A DNA stretch of 41,621 nt, from NCBI GenBank assembly GCA_019637555.1, contig JAHBVK010000052.1, forward strand, positions 1 to 41,621. The letters run 5' to 3'. Of this stretch, positions 30,259 through 37,634 are shown piece after piece. The notes below the pieces were generated by a model that saw nothing but the letters and a program-made list of their open reading frames with translations, made no database searches and had not been told where the DNA came from. Position 1 is the stretch's first letter; every line of letters begins with the position of its first letter. The DNA comes from Anaerolineae bacterium (lineage in GTDB: Bacteria; Chloroflexota; Anaerolineae; Aggregatilineales; UBA2796). The position numbers were made by a program, and so were the translations under genes.

Positions 30259-31728
30259 ATGTCCGATGCGCCAACGCAATCACCAGCACCTGATGACTTC
30301 ACCTCCATTTTGCGGAATGTAAGCACTGACTCGCGCAAGTTGGAGAACGAACTGACACGTTTGGGGCAGGCGCTGCGTGCCAAGTACAACATGAAACTGT
30401 CCGATGCGCTTAACGACATGGTCTGGAACATTCATAGCGGCGTAGAGCAAGCATTGTCGCAAGGACGAGAGGCGCTAACCCGCTTAGAGCAGTTGCAGGA
30501 CTTGGTCCGCACCTCCGCGCTCATCAGCACCTCGCTCGATTTGGAGAATGTTCTAGGACGCGTTCTAGATACGGTGATCACGTTGACGCAAGCAGAGCGC
30601 GCTTACCTGATGCTGCGGGATCATGAAACGGGCAAGCTAGACATTTGGGCAGCCCGCAACTGGGATCACGAGAGTCTCTCCGATGCTGAGGTATTCTTCA
30701 GTCGCAGCATCGTCGAGGAGGCATTTACCCGCCGTGAACCTATCGTCACTACCAACGCTCAGCAGGATGAACGTTTTCAAGGGGCAGTGAGCATCGTCAA
30801 ACATGGTTTGCGTGCGGTCTTGTGCATTCCGCTAACTCTACAAACCGATGTGGTTGGCGTCCTCTACGCGGATAATCGCATCACACAGGGTTCGTTCTCG
30901 GTGAGCAGCCTACCCTTGTTAGCGGCATTCGGCACCCAAGCAGCTATCGCTATCGAGAAAGCGCGCTTGCATGAAGAAGAACTCGCCCGCCAAAAACTGC
31001 GCGAGGAACTCGCCGTTGGGCGTCGCATCCAGTTAAGTATGCTGCCACGCACCACGCCTAGTATTCCCGGTTGGGGATTTTCCGCTGCCTATCAAGCGGC
31101 ACGGGAGGTTGGCGGCGACTTCTACGACTTCTTCCGCCTCACTGAAGACCCCAATACCCTCTGTATCGTGATTGCTGATGTATCAGATAAGGGCGTGCCA
31201 GCGGCGTTATTCATGGCAGTCAGCCGCACGATGATCCGCACCAGTTCCAGCGGTCTGCAAAGTCCCGCGCAAGTGCTGCAACTTGCCAATCTGCTGATTA
31301 GTCAGGATACCTCCGCAGATATGTTCCTGACCGCCTTTTTCGCCATGCTCGATACCACCAACGGACGCCTCGTCTATGCCAATGCCGGGCACAATCGTCC
31401 ATTGTGGTGGAATGCTGCGTCCGGTGTGCTCCATGAGCTTCGCGGTAAGGGCATGATCCTCGGTATGTTCGAGGAGGTGAAGCTGGAAGAAGTTCAGATC
31501 GAGGTACAAGTAGGCGACGTTATCGTGTTCTACACCGATGGTGTGACCGATGCCATGAATGAGGCAGGCGATAGTTTTGGTGAGCTTCGTTTGCGCAAAA
31601 TCATGATCGATAATGTAGGGAGTAGCGCCGAAGAAATTCAGCAGGCGATAATGGCGTCGTTAGAGGAGTTTGTTGGCGATGCTGCTCAGGTAGATGATGT
31701 GACACTCGTGGTAGCGAAATGGGGGTGA
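30259..31728 (+). CDS. GAF-domain PP2C/SpoIIE-type phosphatase (RsbU-like)
   Basis: The ATG at 30259 has GGAG nine bases upstream; an ATG at 30235 would be nearly at the transcript start. The 489-residue protein has a short coiled N-terminus, a GAF sensor domain (about 75-235: LENVLGRVLDTVITLTQAERAYLML ... VLCIPLTLQTDVVGVLYADN as landmarks) and a SpoIIE phosphatase domain (about 250-489). The metal-site motifs GGDFYDFF, IADVSDKGVPAALFMA, NAGHNRPLWW, YTDGVTDAMNEAGD and DDVTLVV are complete. Family members dephosphorylate anti-anti-sigma factors in partner-switching stress pathways. No rsb partner genes are adjacent. Confidence 0.93.
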   Translation: MSDAPTQSPAPDDFTSILRNVSTDSRKLENELTRLGQALRAKYNMKLSDALNDMVWNIHSGVEQALSQGREALTRLEQLQDLVRTSALISTSLDLENVLGRVLDTVITLTQAERAYLMLRDHETGKLDIWAARNWDHESLSDAEVFFSRSIVEEAFTRREPIVTTNAQQDERFQGAVSIVKHGLRAVLCIPLTLQTDVVGVLYADNRITQGSFSVSSLPLLAAFGTQAAIAIEKARLHEEELARQKLREELAVGRRIQLSMLPRTTPSIPGWGFSAAYQAAREVGGDFYDFFRLTEDPNTLCIVIADVSDKGVPAALFMAVSRTMIRTSSSGLQSPAQVLQLANLLISQDTSADMFLTAFFAMLDTTNGRLVYANAGHNRPLWWNAASGVLHELRGKGMILGMFEEVKLEEVQIEVQVGDVIVFYTDGVTDAMNEAGDSFGELRLRKIMIDNVGSSAEEIQQAIMASLEEFVGDAAQVDDVTLVVAKWG

Positions 31729-31741
31729 TCGCCACCCCCAT
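31719..31741. terminator. Hairpin between convergent phosphatase and TPR genes
   Basis: ATGGGGGTG (31719-31727), overlapping the stop codon of the phosphatase gene, pairs with CACCCCCAT (31733-31741) around a 5-base loop. T-tails are poor on both strands, but the position between convergent genes suggests a shared terminator. Confidence 0.55.
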
Positions 31742-31753
31742 CAAAATCTGCGC

Positions 31754-32386
31754 TTATACTTCAGCGATCCCAGCGATTTCGCGCATCATTTGAGCGTCAG
31801 GATGATGCGGATCGAGATTGAGCGCGGCATAGAAATACTGCTGCGCTAGTTCGTCCTCGCCATATTCATGATAGATCGCCCCCAGATTTACGTAGGCATT
31901 TACGCAGTTTGAGTCGAGCCGGATTGCGTCTACAAAATCGTCAATCGCTTCTTCTACTTGCCCGTTTTCGTAGCGTTCCTCACCCCGCATTACATAGAAT
32001 TGCGGTGTTTCAGTATCTTGCACTTCCAACTCTACTGGGATCGGGGTGGCATCAACATCCTTCAAAGTAATAGTCTGACCCGTTGGTGCACCGATTCTTG
32101 GTTTGCCCATATCAGCAAAGCGCTTCAACATTTCGCGCATCATCGCCGCATCACTATGATTTGGCTCAAGACGTAACGCCTGCTGAAAATCGGGGGCGGC
32201 ATTCTTCAGGTCGCCTTTCCGCAGCATGATATATCCACGCTTGAAGTAAGCATCCGCCATATCTGGCACAATATCTAGCAGCGCTGTGAAATCGGCGTAT
32301 GCACCATCCATATCGCCTTTTCGCGTTTTTTGTAGAGCACGTTCATAAAGGAATTTATGTTTGGGGTTGTTCTGGAAGATCCCCAT
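31754..32386 (-). CDS. Tetratricopeptide repeat protein
   Basis: Starting at 32386 (GAGGG just upstream, transcript start predicted near 32424), the 210-residue cytosolic protein contains four to five TPR units. The first cluster is near residues 14-90 (FLYERALQKTRKGDMDGAYADF, AYFKRGYIMLRKGDLKNA) and the second near 130-205 (FYVMRGEERYENGQVEEAI, AYVNLGAIYHEYGEDELAQ). TPRs mediate protein-protein contacts; no catalytic domain is present. The middle linker contains a TITLKDVDATPIPVELE segment of unknown role. The N-terminal MGIFQNNPKHK is soluble, with no signal peptide. Confidence 0.82.
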   Translation of the reverse strand: MGIFQNNPKHKFLYERALQKTRKGDMDGAYADFTALLDIVPDMADAYFKRGYIMLRKGDLKNAAPDFQQALRLEPNHSDAAMMREMLKRFADMGKPRIGAPTGQTITLKDVDATPIPVELEVQDTETPQFYVMRGEERYENGQVEEAIDDFVDAIRLDSNCVNAYVNLGAIYHEYGEDELAQQYFYAALNLDPHHPDAQMMREIAGIAEV

Positions 32387-32429
32387 GATCCCTCTTGGTT
32401 GATCAATGTTCGCACGATTGGTTGGCAGC

Positions 32430-32438
32430 ATTGTATCA
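32430..32438 (-). promoter_or_regulatory. Extended -10 promoter of the TPR gene
   Basis: TGATACAAT on the minus strand is an extended -10 (TG-N-TACAAT). It gives a start near 32424, which excludes the upstream in-frame ATG codons and leaves a leader of 38 bases. Confidence 0.6.
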
Positions 32439-32494
32439 CAACTCAATTCAACCTTAACGGACAATGGAGGAAAATTGATAGAAAATTTAGGCTT

Positions 32495-32523
32495 TTCACA
32501 GATGAACTGAGTACAGGTATAGT
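32495..32523 (+). promoter_or_regulatory. Promoter of the lycopene-cyclase-domain gene
   Basis: TTCACA (32495-32500), a 17-base spacer and TATAGT (32518-32523) match the consensus in ten of twelve positions. The predicted start near 32530 lies 29 bases before the ATG at 32559. Confidence 0.7.
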
Positions 32524-32558
32524 AGTCTAGTGTCACCATTCAACAATTGTCGGTGCCC

Positions 32559-32873
32559 ATGCCATATCTCCTCTTTTTAATGCTTTTTCTTGGCGTCCCC
32601 ATGACGCTGCTAATTGTGCGGCTAAGTGGGCGGATCAACAGCCGTGCGATGGTCGTGCTGTTGGCTACTACCGCGATAGCGCTCATCTCGACAACACTAG
32701 CGATCAGTTTCTTAACGGCGCGCGGGGCTATCTACTATGACGCAACGAAATCATTGGGCATCGTCGGCTATCTGCCTTTGGAAGAGTATCTCTACTTCTT
32801 ATTGCAAGTGTTGTTAGTTGGTGGAGTCACCTTGATCATATGGCGACGACTGCACCGGGGAGATTTTGAGTAA
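32559..32873 (+). CDS. Lycopene cyclase domain protein (CrtYc/CrtYd-type subunit)
   Basis: The 104-residue integral membrane protein has three predicted helices and the hallmark GYLPLEEYLYFLLQVLLVGG, matching the PxEExxFxxxQ motif of heterodimeric lycopene beta-cyclases. In that family two such subunits (CrtYc, CrtYd) cooperate to cyclise the ends of lycopene. Only one is present here and no crtB, crtI or crtE lies nearby, so the partner must be elsewhere or the protein has another role. A TTG at 32547 is the alternative start; the ATG has only a weak GGTG site. Confidence 0.75.
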   Translation: MPYLLFLMLFLGVPMTLLIVRLSGRINSRAMVVLLATTAIALISTTLAISFLTARGAIYYDATKSLGIVGYLPLEEYLYFLLQVLLVGGVTLIIWRRLHRGDFE

Positions 32874-32884
32874 GTTGGCGTATT

Positions 32885-33220
32885 TTACGCTGCAACCTTA
32901 ATCACCACATCATCGCACGAATAGGCAGCGCGACGGCATAGTTCCGCACACTTAAGCATTTGCGCATCGCCATCAGCCAATCGGTCACATTCTGCGGCAC
33001 ATTCCATGCAGATGTCGGCACACTCGGCACAGATATTGGCGTGGCATCCACCATAGTGTTCAACCAGATCGGCATTGATAGCACAAATCTGCGAACATCC
33101 TAGAAGCAAGCTGGTAAAACCGCGTCCCAAGTACTGCTCACCTTGGAAGCAGTGTAAGGCGGTTTCCAAACAGATTCGATGACATTCTAGGCAATCATCA
33201 ATGCATCGCTGTGTATCCAT
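32885..33220 (-). CDS. Cys-rich four-helix-bundle copper-binding protein (DUF326/Csp-like)
   Basis: The 111-residue protein has 16 cysteines in helical spacing (Cys6, 10, 13, 17, 24, 42, 46, 59, 64, 67, 71, 74, 78, 91, 95, 102), the pattern of copper storage proteins. In these a four-helix bundle is lined with Cu(I)-binding thiols. There is no signal peptide, so it resembles the cytosolic Csp3 type. Its extended -10 promoter (33266-33274) faces a 30-base palindrome that could be a metal-responsive operator. It ends 11 bases past the convergent cyclase gene. Copper binding is inferred from the family. Confidence 0.9.
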   Translation of the reverse strand: MDTQRCIDDCLECHRICLETALHCFQGEQYLGRGFTSLLLGCSQICAINADLVEHYGGCHANICAECADICMECAAECDRLADGDAQMLKCAELCRRAAYSCDDVVIKVAA

Positions 33221-33265
33221 ATTTATCTGCTTCCATCTATTGGTGTTTACTTATCACTTAACCAA

Positions 33266-33274
33266 ACTATAGCA
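33266..33274 (-). promoter_or_regulatory. Extended -10 promoter of the copper-storage-like gene
   Basis: TGCTATAGT on the minus strand matches TG-N-TATAAT in all but one position. No -35 box is evident, as is common for extended -10 promoters. The start would be near 33259, with a leader of about 40 bases. Confidence 0.5.
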
Positions 33275-33310
33275 GTGTGCAGGGATTGTACGTTCACCTT
33301 GTAAGGGGAA

Positions 33311-33340
33311 ATCCAGATCACCCAAGTGGGTGATCTGGAT
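33311..33340. promoter_or_regulatory. 30-base palindrome in a divergent promoter region
   Basis: ATCCAGATCACCC (33311-33323) and GGGTGATCTGGAT (33328-33340) form a perfect 13-bp inverted repeat around AAGT. It lies upstream of both the copper-storage-like gene and the 125-residue gene. The CACCC-N4-GGGTG core has the G/C-rich dyad form of CsoR-type operators. A terminator is unlikely because both flanking genes read away from it. Confidence 0.5.
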
Positions 33341-33367
33341 GAACGCTGATTCCTAGACAAGCCTGTA

Positions 33368-33376
33368 TGGTATAAG
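33368..33376 (+). promoter_or_regulatory. Extended -10 promoter of the 125-residue gene
   Basis: TGGTATAAG is an extended -10 box. A start near 33383 leaves 26 bases before the ATG at 33409. Confidence 0.5.
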
Positions 33377-33408
33377 ATTCAACTAGGCTACAGCGTCCAA
33401 GAGGTACT

Positions 33409-33786
33409 ATGGCTAACATAAACTTTTTCGATGAGCAGGATGTTCCGCAGCCCCGCGAGCGGGTGAAGATTGAGCGACTGGAAGCGAAACCCTATCCAGA
33501 TGGCTGGCGCATTAAGCTCAGTATCAATGTCACACCATTTCAAGAGCGTCCCAATTTAGAGGTGCGCTTAAAAAACGCTGAGGGGCAAGAAGTGGCGGAA
33601 CTCAGCATAATTGAGACGATGCACAAAAACATGGAGTTCACTCTGCACATTCGTGGAGTAATTTCTCCATACGGTCAATACTCACTGGAAACGGATCTTT
33701 ACTACGATGATCGCGCCAATCCGCAGCAGCGTGAAGCCATAAATTTCGTTGTTGAAGCTAAACCACTGCAAGGTGAAAGTAGCTAA
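33409..33786 (+). CDS. Protein of unknown function, 125 residues, beta-sandwich-like
   Basis: Not recognised. The sequence alternates strands (GWRIKLSINVTPF, NLEVRLKN, EVAELSIIETM, MEFTLHIRG, GQYSLETDLYYD, INFVVEA), strongly suggesting an immunoglobulin-like or related beta-sandwich. The N-terminal INFFDEQDVPQPRERVKIERLEA is acidic/basic mixed. No signal peptide or membrane segment. AGAGG lies 5 bases before the ATG. The gene is followed 13 bases later by the CoA-binding protein and is probably cotranscribed with it. Confidence 0.68.
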   Translation: MANINFFDEQDVPQPRERVKIERLEAKPYPDGWRIKLSINVTPFQERPNLEVRLKNAEGQEVAELSIIETMHKNMEFTLHIRGVISPYGQYSLETDLYYDDRANPQQREAINFVVEAKPLQGESS

Positions 33787-33799
33787 AGGCAGCTTTCTT

Positions 33800-34222
33800 A
33801 TGCCACTAACTTCAGATCAGGACCTAAGGATACTACTACAAAACACCGCAACAATCGCCGTCGTCGGCTATTCTGATAATCCTATGAAAGCCAGTCACAG
33901 TGTTGCTCTTTCCTTGAAACGTGCGGGCTATGATGTGTATTTCGTGAATCCGACGCTGGAGTCGAATGACCAGCGCGTGGTGTACCCATCCGTTGCTGCT
34001 ATTCCGGTGCCAATCGATGTTGTAGACATCTTCCGCCGACCAGAAAATGTACCTCCTGTCGTTGAAGATGCTATTCAAGCAGGCGCAAAAGCAATCTGGA
34101 TGCAGCTTGGAATTGTCAATGAAGAAGCGGCACAGCGTGCCGAAACAGCCAATCTAACCGTGGTGATGAATCGCTGTTTGATTGTAGAGCATCGTCGCTT
34201 GCAACCAGTCAGAACACCATAA
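33800..34222 (+). CDS. CoA-binding domain protein (YccU-like)
   Basis: The 140-residue protein is a stand-alone Rossmann-type CoA-binding domain (CoA_binding_2 family). It has IAVVGYSDNPMKASHSVALSLKRAGY near the N-terminus (nucleotide-binding loop), FVNPTLES, VDIFRRPENVPPVVEDAI and KAIWMQLGIVNEEAAQRAE. These proteins resemble the CoA-binding part of succinyl-CoA synthetase and are thought to regulate or carry CoA derivatives; the precise role is not established. It starts at the ATG at 33800, not at an upstream in-frame codon inside the previous gene. A good terminator follows. Confidence 0.9.
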   Translation: MPLTSDQDLRILLQNTATIAVVGYSDNPMKASHSVALSLKRAGYDVYFVNPTLESNDQRVVYPSVAAIPVPIDVVDIFRRPENVPPVVEDAIQAGAKAIWMQLGIVNEEAAQRAETANLTVVMNRCLIVEHRRLQPVRTP

Positions 34223-34256
34223 CAATCACGTTCGGGTTCGCTTCAAGCCAATTGCT

Positions 34257-34304
34257 AAACAGGGCATATCACGCTATTCTCTAGCTTGACAATGCCCTGT
34301 TTTA
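34257..34304 (+). terminator. Intrinsic terminator after the CoA-binding gene
   Basis: AAACAGGGCAT (34257-34267) pairs with ATGCCCTGTTT (34292-34302) around a 24-base loop with a small inner GCTA/TAGC hairpin. A T-rich tail (TTTTAATC) follows on the plus strand, 35 bases after the stop codon. Confidence 0.75.
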
Positions 34305-34437
34305 ATCACAATCATCAGCTTTTTTCAATTTTAAAGTGTGTTACTTGCAGTTGTGATTTACAGTTACGATCAAATGACTCGATTTACGCAATTCGTTCAT
34401 CAGCACACACAGCACATCTAACGGTAAAGAAAGCATC

Positions 34438-36450
34438 TTGTCGGTTTCAAGGAAGCAGCTAGGCAAATATACGCTGATCGCGCGTATCGGACGCGGCGGC
34501 ATGGCGGAAGTATATAAAGCCATGCAACCGAATCTCGATCGCTACGTGGCGATTAAGCTGCTCCATCCGTTCCTCGCTGATGACCCTGACTTCCGCGAAC
34601 GGTTCGAACGCGAAGCACGCAATGTCGCCCGTCTCAAACACGCAAATATCGTACAAGTCTACGATTTTGAATACGACGCCGATAGCGAAAGCTACTACAT
34701 GGTCATGGAGTTGATCGAGGGGCGTACACTCAAGGAGTACCTCGAGTCACTCGGCTATGATCGTATTCCGCTGCCCGATGCACTGCGTATTACCAAGGTT
34801 GCCTTAGAGGCGCTTAGTTACGCACATGGACGCGGCATGATCCATCGTGATCTGAAGCCAGCCAATCTAATGTTAGAGCATGATGGACGTGTCGTTCTGA
34901 CGGACTTCGGCATCGCCAAGATTGTGACTGGCAATCAATTTACTGCCAGTGGCGGGATGGTCGGAACGCCTGCTTACATGTCACCGGAACAAGGACTTGG
35001 CGAAAATTCTGACGAGCGTACCGACTTATATTCGATGGGTGTAATCCTGTTCCAGATGGTAACAGGCAAGTTGCCTTTCGATGGTGAGACGCCGTTAGCA
35101 ACGGTTCTCAAGCACATGAACGATCCCATTCCGCCGATTCGAGCGCTCAGCCCTGACGTGCCCGAGTCCATTGAGAAGGTGATCGTTAAGGCAATGCAAA
35201 AACAGCCGGAGGATCGCTATCAGACTGCAGAGGATATGCTGGCAGATGTGAATGCGGTTTCCAATGGCATGAAGCCAGTCATTGCCGATGGAAAAGCTCC
35301 TCAAGGTAAGCGCGCCTCGCAAATTACCACTATGGCGTCGCGTCCTACATCGCCACGAACTGCGAATACTGATACGCCTGTCCTTTCGCGCAGGGAATTG
35401 CAGCGTGAGATCGCTCAGAATAGCCGCGCTGGAGGCAATGGCACAAGGCGTGGTTGGTTAGTATGGGGCACCGTACTGGCATTACTCGTTGTACTGACTG
35501 TGATCACGCTAAGTACAGGTCGCATTCCGATTGTCAATATTCCAGTTGTAGCACTCAATCCTAGTGAAACGACCGTGCCGTCGCCTACCGGTACAACTGA
35601 AGTAGTGGTTGCATCACCAACTGCTTCCGAAGAGGCAGCTACTCCAACCGTTAATGCTGCTACAGCAACCGTTGATATTATCCAACTGGGCGAAACGTCC
35701 ACTCCTACTTCAGTGCAACCTACTGAAACGGCAACGCATACGCCAACAGCAACAGAAACGGCGACCCTTACAGCAATACCAACGGAAACAGCCACTTCTA
35801 CTGTCACCGTGACAAGTACACCAACTAGTACATTGACTTTCACGCCGACTTTCACGCTAACGCCGACAGCAACGGAAACTTACACTCCAACGGCGACCTT
35901 TACACCGTCGATCACTCCAACCGCAACAGTAGATTTCACACAAACACTGGCGGTAGGTACAGCAACGGCATTCATGCAGACGCAAATCGCGGTGCAAAAT
36001 CTGATCGCTACCAGCCGCGCACTGACCACAAGTACGCCAGATCTGACTGCTACCGCACTAAACTGTCGTTTCGCCTTCCAAGTGGTTGAACCAGAGCAAA
36101 CAGCGACGCCCAATCCAGCTAATAGCCGCGATCCCTTTGTGGTGCGCTATGGCTCACAGGTGGAGTTCGACATAGCGATCCGCAACAATAGCGACTGCGA
36201 ATGGCAGCCGGGTGTATTCTTACGTTATCTCGATGGGCAGTCCTTCGAGTCGCCGCTTCGGATTAACATGGATGAAGCCAAGATTACGGGGATCGGGGAA
36301 ACGGCAAAATTTACGTTCAAAGGGCGAGCGGTATATACGCCAACAACGCTGCGCCCCGGTCTGCATAAAGGTACTTGGGAAGTACGCCTCTCCGATGGTA
36401 AGCTGCTCGGAACGCTGACACTTCAGCTATATATTTTTGGCGGCGGCTGA
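34438..36450 (+). CDS. Ser/Thr protein kinase with C-terminal NBR1-like domain
   Basis: The 670-residue protein begins with a eukaryote-like kinase (about 9-270). The glycine loop GRGGMAEVY, Lys40 (VAIK), HRDLKPANLM (Asp138), DFGIAK (156-158) and TPAYMSPEQ are all intact, so activity is expected. A Ser/Thr-rich juxtamembrane segment, one membrane helix (about 339-360) and a Thr/Pro-rich spacer (about 375-500) follow. The extracytoplasmic end (about 541-670) is an Ig-like domain with DIAIRNNSDCEWQPGVFLRY, like NBR1-type FW domains. It likely senses an outside signal. The start is TTG with AAAGAAAG upstream. A response regulator gene converges on it. Confidence 0.93.
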   Translation: MSVSRKQLGKYTLIARIGRGGMAEVYKAMQPNLDRYVAIKLLHPFLADDPDFRERFEREARNVARLKHANIVQVYDFEYDADSESYYMVMELIEGRTLKEYLESLGYDRIPLPDALRITKVALEALSYAHGRGMIHRDLKPANLMLEHDGRVVLTDFGIAKIVTGNQFTASGGMVGTPAYMSPEQGLGENSDERTDLYSMGVILFQMVTGKLPFDGETPLATVLKHMNDPIPPIRALSPDVPESIEKVIVKAMQKQPEDRYQTAEDMLADVNAVSNGMKPVIADGKAPQGKRASQITTMASRPTSPRTANTDTPVLSRRELQREIAQNSRAGGNGTRRGWLVWGTVLALLVVLTVITLSTGRIPIVNIPVVALNPSETTVPSPTGTTEVVVASPTASEEAATPTVNAATATVDIIQLGETSTPTSVQPTETATHTPTATETATLTAIPTETATSTVTVTSTPTSTLTFTPTFTLTPTATETYTPTATFTPSITPTATVDFTQTLAVGTATAFMQTQIAVQNLIATSRALTTSTPDLTATALNCRFAFQVVEPEQTATPNPANSRDPFVVRYGSQVEFDIAIRNNSDCEWQPGVFLRYLDGQSFESPLRINMDEAKITGIGETAKFTFKGRAVYTPTTLRPGLHKGTWEVRLSDGKLLGTLTLQLYIFGGG

Positions 36451-36461
36451 TCGCACTCTAC

Positions 36462-37208
36462 TCAGCTTTCAGAGTTCTCACCTTTGCGGAAATCAACAAA
36501 GCGATAACCTACTCCACGCTCCGTAAGTATGTACTTCGGATTTTGCGGATCTTCTTCGATTTTCTCGCGTAGGTAATTTACATATAAGCGAACGTAATGG
36601 GTCTCGTCACGGTATTCGTAACCCCAGACCTTGGCAAGGATTTGCTCATGCGTCACTGTCCAGCCCGCATTTTCGATCAGATGAAACAGGAGGCGGTATT
36701 CCGTTGGACGCAGTTTAATGTGCTGACCGTTGACGATCACTTCCCGGCGATTGAAATCCACGCTTAGTCGATCGTCGATCTTAAGGATCGACTTCTCCGG
36801 TGAGTTGGGCATATCGGAGCGGCGCAGGACCGCTTTAACGCGGCTGGAAAGCTCACGGGGACTGAATGGCTTGGTGATATAGTCATCTGCGCCTAACTCT
36901 AATCCCTGAATGCGGTCATCTTCCTCACTCTTCGCGGTCAGCATGATCACCGGCGTCGAGGAAAATTCGCGCAGCATCCGTAAGGTCTCGAAACCGTCCA
37001 GATTTGGCATCATCACGTCAAGCAATACCAGATCAGGAAGCTGTGTGCGGATCGCTTCCAGCGCTTGCAAGCCATCGTGTGCTTCTACAACCTGATAGCC
37101 CTCAAGCTCTAAATTCATGCGGATAAAGCCGATCATGCGCGGTTCATCATCCACCACAAGGATGCGCTTCATATCGCGCGGCGCAGTACGCGGTGATTTA
37201 CTAGTCAT
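36462..37208 (-). CDS. OmpR/PhoB-family response regulator
   Basis: The 248-residue regulator has a receiver domain (about 13-127) with acidic pocket Asp20/Asp21, phospho-acceptor Asp64 (LVLLDVMMPNLDG), Thr/Ser switch (VIMLTA) and Lys111 (TKPFSP). A winged-helix DNA-binding domain (about 150-240) has LRPTEYRLLFHLIENAGWTV-type and YVRLYVNYLREKI-type landmarks. It binds tandem promoter repeats when phosphorylated. The start at 37208 follows the stop of the next upstream gene by 40 bases; longer starts would overlap that gene. No histidine kinase is adjacent, so its partner lies elsewhere or input comes from the convergent Ser/Thr kinase. Confidence 0.92.
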   Translation of the reverse strand: MTSKSPRTAPRDMKRILVVDDEPRMIGFIRMNLELEGYQVVEAHDGLQALEAIRTQLPDLVLLDVMMPNLDGFETLRMLREFSSTPVIMLTAKSEEDDRIQGLELGADDYITKPFSPRELSSRVKAVLRRSDMPNSPEKSILKIDDRLSVDFNRREVIVNGQHIKLRPTEYRLLFHLIENAGWTVTHEQILAKVWGYEYRDETHYVRLYVNYLREKIEEDPQNPKYILTERGVGYRFVDFRKGENSES

Positions 37209-37248
37209 CTCGTTTTTCGCTGTTCTTAGGTTACGGCTATTCCTATTA

Positions 37249-37494
37249 TTAACTGTCGCGGAAGGGGCGGAATACCTCTTCATCATCACCCGATGGCATC
37301 AGTTCGATGAAGCTGATCTGATGGATCGGAAAGTATACGGTAGTGACATCGCCCAGAATAAATGGCACATCCTTACCATCGCGGCGGCGCGGGTTCTGTC
37401 CCACAATCAGATAATCACTTGGCTTGGGCAACTCGTCCACGTCCATCATAACGGGGTCTTGGTTCATCAAATGGATAAATACCGTGTGAGGCAT
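37249..37494 (-). CDS. Small protein of unknown function, 81 residues
   Basis: Not recognised. The ATG at 37494 has GGAG 5 bases upstream, so longer in-frame starts are unlikely. The sequence looks like a five-strand small barrel (HTVFIHLMNQDPVMMDVDEL, YLIVGQNPRRRDG, FILGDVTTVYFPIHQISFIEL), a pattern seen in Sm/SH3-like folds; this is inference. It ends with an acidic/basic tail. The response regulator gene follows 40 bases later on the same strand, which suggests cotranscription. No signal peptide. Confidence 0.65.
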   Translation of the reverse strand: MPHTVFIHLMNQDPVMMDVDELPKPSDYLIVGQNPRRRDGKDVPFILGDVTTVYFPIHQISFIELMPSGDDEEVFRPFRDS

Positions 37495-37634
37495 AAGCAC
37501 TCCATGAATACTGTATTGAATTAATGTGGTGCAACAATTATAGCAGCGTTCTGCGCTACTTTTTGTTATGGCTTGACAGACATTTTCAGATAATTGAGCC
37601 ACGTCTGCAAGGGTTTCAGTTTGTCGAAGGCGCT

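Noticed and set aside
30068..30322. 84-codon reading frame upstream of the GAF-SpoIIE gene
   Set aside because: It overlaps the promoter and start of the real gene, lacks a ribosome binding site and shows no protein-like composition.
35415..35855. Antisense reading frame opposite the Thr/Pro-rich spacer of the kinase
   Set aside because: It encodes a monotonous Val/Ser/Gly string that is merely the complement of Thr/Pro codons; no start signals.
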